A DNA stretch of 64,000 bases, from assembly GCA_004000035.1 (NCBI GenBank), contig RJAE01000007.1, positions 62,001-126,000 on the forward strand, in the 5' to 3' direction. The position numbers and the translations under genes are program-made. The notes beneath the pieces are model-generated. The model did not search any database. It saw nothing but the letters and a program-made list of their open reading frames with translations, and was not told where the DNA came from. This document shows, one piece after another, positions 7,854-13,657 of this stretch. The stretch is from Arthrobacter sulfonylureivorans (GTDB lineage: Bacteria; Actinomycetota; Actinomycetes; Actinomycetales; Micrococcaceae). Numbering within the stretch: the stretch's first letter is position 1; each line of letters opens with the position of its first letter.

Positions 7854-8954
7854 TCAGCCGGCGCCCTCCCCCGTTGCCGCGCCCGTGGCGAGGCCGTCCT
7901 CGATGCCGCCGAGCGAGATGGTCGCGCTGATGAGGGTTTCGGTCATCTGCTCCAGCACGGCCATGTCGACGTTGTCGATGGTGTCGCAGGCCTGGTGGTA
8001 GCACTCGTCGTACTGGTCCCCGGCCTGCCCGCCGAACGTGAGCGCCTCGGCCTCGCTCTTGGTCCCCGCGTCGCCGGTGAACAGGCCCCCGGCCGGGATG
8101 CCGCCCTGTACGAACGCGTCGTAGTCCGAATCCTCGATGAACCCAAACGGCAGCGCCTCGACCCCCTCGGCGCCCAGGATGTCGAGGAAGACCTGCTCGA
8201 CGGCGCCCGACCCCTCGGGCCCGGCCTCCTCGCTGTCCGAGCCGTCGCCGTCATACACGAACACGACCCCGTTCGGCGAGCCCACCACGTCGACGTTCAG
8301 GTACGCGACGTGTGCGGCGGACTCCGCGCCGGAGAGCTCCTCGACGTAGTGTTCCGAGCCGTGCATTCCGTCTTCCTCGCCGCCCCAGAACGCGAATCGG
8401 ATCCGATCCCGCGACACGGCGCCCTGCTCCGCGAGCCGCAGCGCGACCTCGAGCACCGCGGCGACCCCGCTGCCGTTGTCGTTGAGTCCGGGCCCCTCCT
8501 CCACCGAATCCAGGTGTGCGCCGAGCACCAGCACGCCCCCCGAGCCGCTGCCGGTGTCGGTGTCGGTGTCGGCCAGGATGTTGAACGCGTCCACGGGGTT
8601 GCGCCGGCCGTAGCTGAACTCCTGCCGCCGCGGTTCGTACCCCGCCGCGCGCAGTTGCTCCTCGACGTACGCCGCGGATGCCTCGTAGCCCCCGGTGGCA
8701 TCGGCCCGGTTCCCGCCGTTCGCATCTGCCGCCGCCTGCAGCGCCTCCAGGTGCCGCATCAGCCCACTGGGCTTTACCACCTCGCGCACGAAGGACGGGT
8801 CAGGCGGGGTATCCACCTGCACAGGCGGCCGCGGCTCGTCCGAACAGGCGGCAACGCCGCCGACCAGTGCCGCGCACAGCGCAACGGCCCATAGCCGGGT
8901 GCCGCGATCAGGATGGTTCTGGAAACGCTGCGGAACGGATTCTGCACGTCGCAT
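7854..8954 (-). CDS. Secreted lipoprotein M28-family zinc aminopeptidase
   Basis: A 366-aa protein with an N-terminal signal peptide and lipobox (GVAAC, Cys37), so it is probably anchored outside the membrane. The M28 catalytic domain shows zinc ligands in LVLGAHLDSV and GPGLNDNGSG, the catalytic glutamates in WGGEEDGMHGSEH, and a further metal aspartate in YLNVDVVGSP. A short acidic linker (SGAV, DGDGSDSEE) interrupts the domain, which otherwise resembles Streptomyces griseus aminopeptidase. A cluster of PhoP-box-like heptamers lies 176-204 bases upstream in the matching orientation, so control by the PhoPR-like system at 10.5-12.9 kb is plausible. Confidence 0.93.
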   Translation of the reverse strand: MRRAESVPQRFQNHPDRGTRLWAVALCAALVGGVAACSDEPRPPVQVDTPPDPSFVREVVKPSGLMRHLEALQAAADANGGNRADATGGYEASAAYVEEQLRAAGYEPRRQEFSYGRRNPVDAFNILADTDTDTGSGSGGVLVLGAHLDSVEEGPGLNDNGSGVAAVLEVALRLAEQGAVSRDRIRFAFWGGEEDGMHGSEHYVEELSGAESAAHVAYLNVDVVGSPNGVVFVYDGDGSDSEEAGPEGSGAVEQVFLDILGAEGVEALPFGFIEDSDYDAFVQGGIPAGGLFTGDAGTKSEAEALTFGGQAGDQYDECYHQACDTIDNVDMAVLEQMTETLISATISLGGIEDGLATGAATGEGAG

Positions 8955-9129
8955 GTCGACTCCCCCAATCCTGCGTCTTGGACGCAGGTCGCTTGTTTGG
9001 CAGACCCGGCCGCCGTCGACTCCGCAGCGGAACCGGCGGCCGGAGCCGTTGTTACACCATGGTGCGGACGATGGGATCTAGCAGGGTTGCTTGCAATACC
9101 TCCACTGTCGGGCCGGGCCATAGGACCCT

Positions 9130-9158
9130 ACTGTGGCCAAACTGTGAAAAAGCTATGG
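9130..9158 (-). promoter_or_regulatory. PhoP-box-like triple heptamer (site A)
   Basis: Three heptamers lie exactly 11 bases apart on the plus strand: ACTGTGG (9130), ACTGTGA (9141) and GCTATGG (9152). Read on the minus strand they match TCACAGC-N4-TCACAGC, the direct repeat known for mycobacterial PhoP. The site is 176 bases upstream of the M28 peptidase. About 60 bases around it are visibly similar to site B at 16847-16909. The rest of the 8955-9434 gap holds no gene. Confidence 0.6.
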
Positions 9159-9434
9159 AACAGGACTGCAACGACGGCGGGAAAGGCTCACCGGTGAGGG
9201 GATTCGTCGCGAGACGGGCGGTTGCTTGAGGCTGGCCGGGATATTGCCCGTACAGCTTCGTGGGGCAATGGAGTCACCAAAGAATCCTAGGGTTCGGTGC
9301 CCAACCTGGAGTCTCGATCGCATCTCCCGTTGACCTGACTCCCTCCATACCCTTGAAATTGACGACCAAAGTAGCTCATCATTTCGCTTCATAGTGGAAC
9401 GACCGACCGATCAGCAGGCAAAGCGAGGAAAACG

Positions 9435-9884
9435 GTGAAGCAGTGTCCTATCTCCGACGACGGCGCCGCGACCTGCCAGCGCAGTTTAGATCCCAGCGAT
9501 TCCCCCAGGACTCTGACGATCAACCAATTACTACTTGAGAGCCGCAGCGGGCTCGAGCGTGTTCATGCCTCGGATCTTGAGCGGGAGATGGCAGCGGGCG
9601 CCCTTGTTGTTGACACCCGACCGGCCGATCAGCGTGACCGCGACGGTGATCTTCCGGGTTCGGTCGTCATTGACCGAAACGTTCTCGAGTGGCGGCTCGA
9701 TCCTTCCAGCCCCCACCGGCTCCCGATCGCTGACGACCCAGTTCGGCGGATCGTCGTCGTCTGCAATGAGGGCTACAGCTCCAGCCTCGCTGCACACACC
9801 CTGCAACGGCTGGGACTGACCCGGGCGACCGACCTCATCGGCGGTTTCCAAGCCTGGGCAGCGCTGAGCAAGCAGTCCGACTAA
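9435..9884 (+). CDS. Rhodanese-like domain protein
   Basis: A 149-aa protein with one rhodanese domain (about residues 40-145). The segments GALVVDTRPADQRDRDG, LPGSVVIDRN and the active-site loop VVCNEGYSSSLAA are clear. The cysteine is present, but the loop CNEGYSS lacks the arginines of true thiosulfate sulfurtransferases, so the activity may differ. The C-terminal GGFQAWAAL is typical of the family. The GTG at 9435 has GAGGAAAAC as ribosome-binding site. It appears to be a single-gene unit. Confidence 0.9.
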   Translation: MKQCPISDDGAATCQRSLDPSDSPRTLTINQLLLESRSGLERVHASDLEREMAAGALVVDTRPADQRDRDGDLPGSVVIDRNVLEWRLDPSSPHRLPIADDPVRRIVVVCNEGYSSSLAAHTLQRLGLTRATDLIGGFQAWAALSKQSD

Positions 9885-9963
9885 ATAAACTAGCCTGCGC
9901 TGTAGTCACCCCATAGAACCACGCCGGATTTCGTATCGAAGGCGTTCCCCGTCTGAGGGGTTG

Positions 9964-10221
9964 TTATTTCGAAACTGAGTCCGAGGAGAAGCTGTGTCCA
10001 GGAAAGGCAGATGCAGTTGCCTCTGGCTGAAGGCCAGAGAGCCATTCAGCTGCCGCGCTCAATACATGTCCGGGATCCGATGTCGCCACAATCACCGAAC
10101 TCTTGCCCCGACGTGAAGTGGCGATCATTCGGGCACGAAAGCCGTCGTTGATCGCTTCATGCCAGACACGGATCACCAAAGTGGTGATAGTACCTGTCCC
10201 GAGAAGATCGTCATTAGCCAC
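9964..10221 (-). CDS. Unknown 85-aa protein
   Basis: I do not recognise this protein. It is small and soluble, with an alternating hydrophobic core (TTLVIRVW, SSVIVATSDPGHVLSAAAEWL) that suggests an alpha/beta fold, followed by a Ser/Ala-rich tail. GTG 10221 is preceded by GGGAGGGG about nine bases upstream. It lies downstream of the PhoP-like regulator gene, but a separate PhoP-box cluster (10299-10327) sits 78 bases before its start. It is therefore probably transcribed from its own regulated promoter. Confidence 0.6.
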   Translation of the reverse strand: MANDDLLGTGTITTLVIRVWHEAINDGFRARMIATSRRGKSSVIVATSDPGHVLSAAAEWLSGLQPEATASAFPGHSFSSDSVSK

Positions 10222-10298
10222 GGTTTGACACCCCTCCCATCAGTCGACGTTGGTCACGGACTGTTTCCCGACCTGCTGATCCGACCGTAAGCAGTCTG

Positions 10299-10327
10299 AC
10301 TATGAGCCGGCTGTGAAAGATCTGTGG
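10299..10327 (-). promoter_or_regulatory. PhoP-box-like triple heptamer (site D)
   Basis: ACTATGA (10299), GCTGTGA (10310) and TCTGTGG (10321) are spaced by exactly 11 bases. The minus-strand orientation points to the 85-aa gene 78 bases downstream. Assignment to the PhoP-like regulator is inferred from motif similarity. Confidence 0.6.
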
Positions 10328-10500
10328 CTTGCTTTGTCCGCGCTCTTTGCCCAACAGAGTGGCGCGCACAGAGGCATTAACGCGGCGTGGATTGATTTTG
10401 GGCCATTCCGGGGCATCGCCACTTAATGGGACGAGTGATTCCGTGGCGTACTCAAAAGTCCTCGAAAGTACGGTCGGCAGATACAGGGCCGACGCCGGAG

Positions 10501-11247
10501 TCAGTTTGCCGGTTTGATGACGTAGCCGGCACCGCGGACGGTGTGAATCATCGGCTCACGGTCGACGTCGATCTTCTTGCGAAGGTAGGAAATGTACAGT
10601 TCCACAACGTTGGCCTGCCCGCCGAAGTCGTAGTCCCAGACCCGGTCCAGAATCTGCGCCTTGCTCACCACGCGACGGGGATTCTCCATGAGGAACCGGA
10701 GCAGTTTGAACTGGGTGGTGGTGAGCTGGATGTCCTCCCCTGCGCGGATGACTTCCCGGGTATCCAGGTTCAGGGTCAGATCTCCGACCACCAACGTCGA
10801 GCTATCCGCCGCAGCTGCGCCAGATCGCTGGACAAGCCGGTGCAGCCGGAGCATCACCTCTTCCAGGCTGAAGGGCTTTGTTACGTAGTCGTCAGCTCCG
10901 GCGGCCAGACCTGCGATCCGGTCAGGCACTGCATCCCTGGCGGTGAGGAACAGCGCGGGCACGTCCGGTGCGAAGGCACGGATCCGGCCGAGCGCCTCGA
11001 CTCCGTCGATACCGGGCATCATGACATCGAGCACCAGGACATCGGGGCGGCGTTCGCGGGCGAGTCGGATAGCCGCGTCGCCATCGGCCGCCACGGACAC
11101 GTCCCAGCCGACCATCCGCAGGCCCAGGCTGACCAACTCGGCGAGACTTGCCTCATCATCGACTACGAGTGCGCGTATCGGCATTCCATCCGGGTGCCGC
11201 AGCCGGGGGAGGCTGTCCACAAAGGAGTGTGCGGGGTTTTCGTTCAT
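10501..11247 (-). CDS. PhoP-like response regulator (OmpR family)
   Basis: A 248-aa response regulator. The receiver domain has the acidic pair in LVVDDEASLAEL, the phospho-acceptor aspartate near residue 74 in VLVLDVMMPG, the conserved threonine in LFLTARD and lysine in DYVTKPF. The OmpR winged helix includes WDYDFGGQANVVELY and SYLRKKID, very close to Mycobacterium PhoP. Start ATG 11247 was chosen because AAAGG lies seven bases upstream, while ATG 11253 is too close to it. It follows its kinase by about 55 bases. PhoP-type repeats recur at four places nearby. Confidence 0.93.
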   Translation of the reverse strand: MNENPAHSFVDSLPRLRHPDGMPIRALVVDDEASLAELVSLGLRMVGWDVSVAADGDAAIRLARERRPDVLVLDVMMPGIDGVEALGRIRAFAPDVPALFLTARDAVPDRIAGLAAGADDYVTKPFSLEEVMLRLHRLVQRSGAAAADSSTLVVGDLTLNLDTREVIRAGEDIQLTTTQFKLLRFLMENPRRVVSKAQILDRVWDYDFGGQANVVELYISYLRKKIDVDREPMIHTVRGAGYVIKPAN

Positions 11248-11302
11248 GTGCATGCCTTTCACCGTCGCGGTTCCGGATGCCGGTCAAGAGCGCCGGCCCT
11301 TA

Positions 11303-12931
11303 TCAGGGGGTATCCGGCAGGATTGTGGGCCGGAGACCCGGTTCGGGACCGGGAAGGCGGATGGTGAATTCGGTTTCACCCGGCCTGCTGCGCACACCAA
11401 TGCGACCACCGTGCGCAGCGACAATCGCCGCAGCGATCGACAGACCCAGTCCGTGCGTTCCTCCCGAGCGGGCCGCATCCGGCCTGGTAAAGCGTGAAAA
11501 TATCCGGTCGATGAAATCGGGCGCAATGCCGCGTCCGTTGTCGGCGACAGTGACGACGGCGCCGCCGCCCGGATCCTGGGACAGTGAGGTGACCACTGAG
11601 GTTCCGGGATCGGTGTGCCTGTACGCGTTGGCCAGCAGGTTGATGAGCGCCTGCCTGAGCTGGCCCTCGTCCCCGCGCACGGTCACTGGCATTTCTGGCA
11701 GTTCCAGCCGCCAGGCATGGGCCGGAGCTGTGACCTGGGCGTCGCTGACGGATTCGATCACGACCTGGGTCAGGTCGACCTCGCTTTCCTGCGGCCGATG
11801 GCCCTCATCCAGTTGCGCCAGCAGCAGCAGGTCCTCGACCAGGGACGTCATCCGCCTGGACTCGGACTCGACCCTTTCTAAGGACAGCCGGCCCTCCGGG
11901 CTGAGCTTCTCCGTGAGCCGGAGCAGCTCGGAGTATCCCCGGATCGAGGTCAGCGGTGTCCGGAGCTCGTGGCTGGCGTCGGCCACAAACTGCCTTACGT
12001 TGGTTTCGCTCTGTTGGCGCGCTGTAAGGGCACTGGCGACATTGTCAAGCATGAGGTTGAATGCCTGGCCTACCCGGCCCACCTCCGTCACCGGAAGGGC
12101 CGAATCCGGGGGGATACGTACGGCCAGGGCGACTTCGCCCTTATCCAGCGGAAGCTCCGATACTTGGGTGGCGACGGCGGACAAGTCCTCCAAGGGGCGC
12201 AGCGTCCGCCGGATGATGACCATGCCCAGCAGCCCCGTGGCGATCAGCCCCACGCCGGACACGATCACGGTTGTGGCCGTCAGGGAAGCCAGGGTGTTCT
12301 CCTTGCCCGCCAGGGGCAGTCCGGTAACGATGGTGCTGCCGTCTTCCGGGTCTCTGTCGGCAACCAGACGGTATTTGCCGACAGAGAGCGGGGCGTCAGT
12401 CGGCGGCGCATTTACCGCCAAGGTGGTGAGGATCTCAATATCCGCCGCAGGCAGATCCTGCCTGCGTCCGTCTGCCGTGAGCAGCCCGGCGCGCCTGACC
12501 TCACCGTCGCGGATACGGGCGTTAAGGGTGCCGGCTCCCTGTGCGGGAATGTTCAGCAGGTCTCGGGAGTCCGCCTCAGGCGCTCCGCGAAATAGCATCC
12601 CGAAACGGATGGCGCGGTTTGAGGCTTCCTCGAGCTGCTGGTCCAACTGACCGGTCAGATAAACACTCATGACCCCGTACCCGACAACCCCCACCGTTGC
12701 GGACATGATGGCCAGCAGGGTCAGCGTGGCCAGCAGAAGTTTGGCGCGCAGCGGCCAGGAATTAAGCGGGCTGCCACGATGTGGGCCTCGTCCCCGACGC
12801 TGCGCTGCGCCGGGTCCAGCCACAGACCCGCCGGTGTTGGCTCCCGCCCAGGACCACCCCATCTGGGACGACCCGGTCTGGGCCAGTTGCGGAGCCGTCG
12901 ACGGGAAGGGCGGTACCTTGACATTCCGCAT
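11303..12931 (-). CDS. PhoR-like sensor histidine kinase
   Basis: A 542-aa membrane kinase. An unusual 60-residue Gly/Arg/Pro-rich N-terminal extension precedes TM1 (about 64-92). An extracytoplasmic sensor of about 125 residues follows, then TM2 (about 222-240) and a HAMP domain. The H-box is ASHELRTPLTSIRG with His321, the N-box LINLLANAYRHT, and the ATP lid VADNGRGIAP and GTHGLGLSIAAAI. It is encoded before the response regulator, the reverse of the usual order. No strong ribosome-binding site is seen at ATG 12931, so the start and the N-terminal extension are less certain. Confidence 0.9.
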   Translation of the reverse strand: MRNVKVPPFPSTAPQLAQTGSSQMGWSWAGANTGGSVAGPGAAQRRGRGPHRGSPLNSWPLRAKLLLATLTLLAIMSATVGVVGYGVMSVYLTGQLDQQLEEASNRAIRFGMLFRGAPEADSRDLLNIPAQGAGTLNARIRDGEVRRAGLLTADGRRQDLPAADIEILTTLAVNAPPTDAPLSVGKYRLVADRDPEDGSTIVTGLPLAGKENTLASLTATTVIVSGVGLIATGLLGMVIIRRTLRPLEDLSAVATQVSELPLDKGEVALAVRIPPDSALPVTEVGRVGQAFNLMLDNVASALTARQQSETNVRQFVADASHELRTPLTSIRGYSELLRLTEKLSPEGRLSLERVESESRRMTSLVEDLLLLAQLDEGHRPQESEVDLTQVVIESVSDAQVTAPAHAWRLELPEMPVTVRGDEGQLRQALINLLANAYRHTDPGTSVVTSLSQDPGGGAVVTVADNGRGIAPDFIDRIFSRFTRPDAARSGGTHGLGLSIAAAIVAAHGGRIGVRSRPGETEFTIRLPGPEPGLRPTILPDTP

Positions 12932-13051
12932 CGGCTGTTTCTCTCACAGGTCGTCGTTAAACTGGTAGGACGTGGCCCGGCTGCGAAACAATCAGTCGTT
13001 CTCCTGCGGCCTGTCTCGAATAGTACCTGCGCGGCAGCGGTGCCGGAATGG

Positions 13052-13214
13052 CTACAGCGACGCCAGCAGTCGGAAAACCATTGCTTCTATCCGGGTGAAC
13101 CACAGGACTACCAGCGAGGCCAACACGACGGTTACCCCGGCCGCGGCCAGGACGAACCACGGAAACTGCTCGGAGTGCCGGGACGCGGCCGGCTGGCTGG
13201 TTGTCTGCCTTCAT
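13052..13214 (-). pseudogene. Frameshifted small membrane protein upstream of the kinase
   Basis: An ATG at 13214 with GGAAA ribosome-binding site opens a frame that is out of register by one base with a convincing membrane peptide. That peptide reads FPWFVLAAAGVTVVL, ASLVVLWFT and RIEAMVFRLLASL before a TAG at 13052. Removing one G from AAGGCAG just after the start restores a 53-aa single-TM protein beginning MKQTTSQPAASRH. The 85-aa frame actually open from this ATG looks like a shadow. It is either a real inactivation or a one-base sequencing error. It lies 120 bases before the kinase, downstream of site C. Confidence 0.6.
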
Positions 13215-13293
13215 GGTTATTTCCTTTGCGATGGGGCTCGAAGTAACCCGCCGAGGGCCATCGGGTCGCCTGCACCCATCATTGGGGCGCTCT

Positions 13294-13332
13294 GTTGTGA
13301 GAGGCTGTGACCAACCTGTGATTCAGCTGTCG
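13294..13332 (-). promoter_or_regulatory. PhoP-box-like quadruple heptamer (site C)
   Basis: GTTGTGA (13294), GCTGTGA (13304), CCTGTGA (13315) and GCTGTCG (13326) are spaced 10, 11 and 11 bases apart. The cluster lies 80-118 bases upstream of the small membrane gene that precedes the kinase/regulator pair, so it is a candidate autoregulatory site. The wider gap 13215-13657 has no gene. Confidence 0.65.
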
Positions 13333-13404
13333 ACGGCTCACAGCGCGCGCTACCGATTGCAGCCTGAGCGCCAATCAGCGGCCGTGCGGAGCATCTGATC
13401 CGGG

Positions 13405-13434
13405 CTGGAAGTAGCTTCACTGGAAGTAGCTTCA
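13405..13434. repeat. Exact 15-bp tandem duplication
   Basis: CTGGAAGTAGCTTCA occurs twice in direct tandem (13405-13419 and 13420-13434). It lies between site C and the stop of the megaenzyme gene. Each copy contains the partly symmetrical GAAG-TAG-CTTC. The role is unknown. Confidence 0.8.
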
Positions 13435-13569
13435 AACGGCTCGGCTGGTGCGGATGATGTCGCTGAGGTGGCGTTTCGGCTACAGGTGATCGCAGCTTGG
13501 GGCACTATCGGCTGAGCACCGTCGTATTCCACGGAATGAAACCCGCATCCGGTTCAATGATGTTGTCCC

Positions 13570-13610
13570 GGGTCGGCTGAAAGTGCCCAGGGTGCACCTT
13601 TAGCCGACCC
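13570..13610 (-). terminator. Hairpin downstream of the megaenzyme gene
   Basis: GGGTCGGCT (13570-13578) pairs with AGCCGACCC (13602-13610). The inner bases extend the stem to about 16 bp with one mismatch. It starts 48 bases after the stop codon. There is no T-run, as is common for actinobacterial terminators. Confidence 0.55.
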
Positions 13611-13657
13611 GGAGCTTCACTTCGCCGGCGATTGTGCAGCCAGCTGCTTAAAGGACC

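Noticed and set aside
12957-13214. 85-residue frame open from the ATG at 13214
   Set aside because: Its sequence looks random, whereas the +1 frame gives a clean membrane helix; treated as a frameshifted small gene instead.
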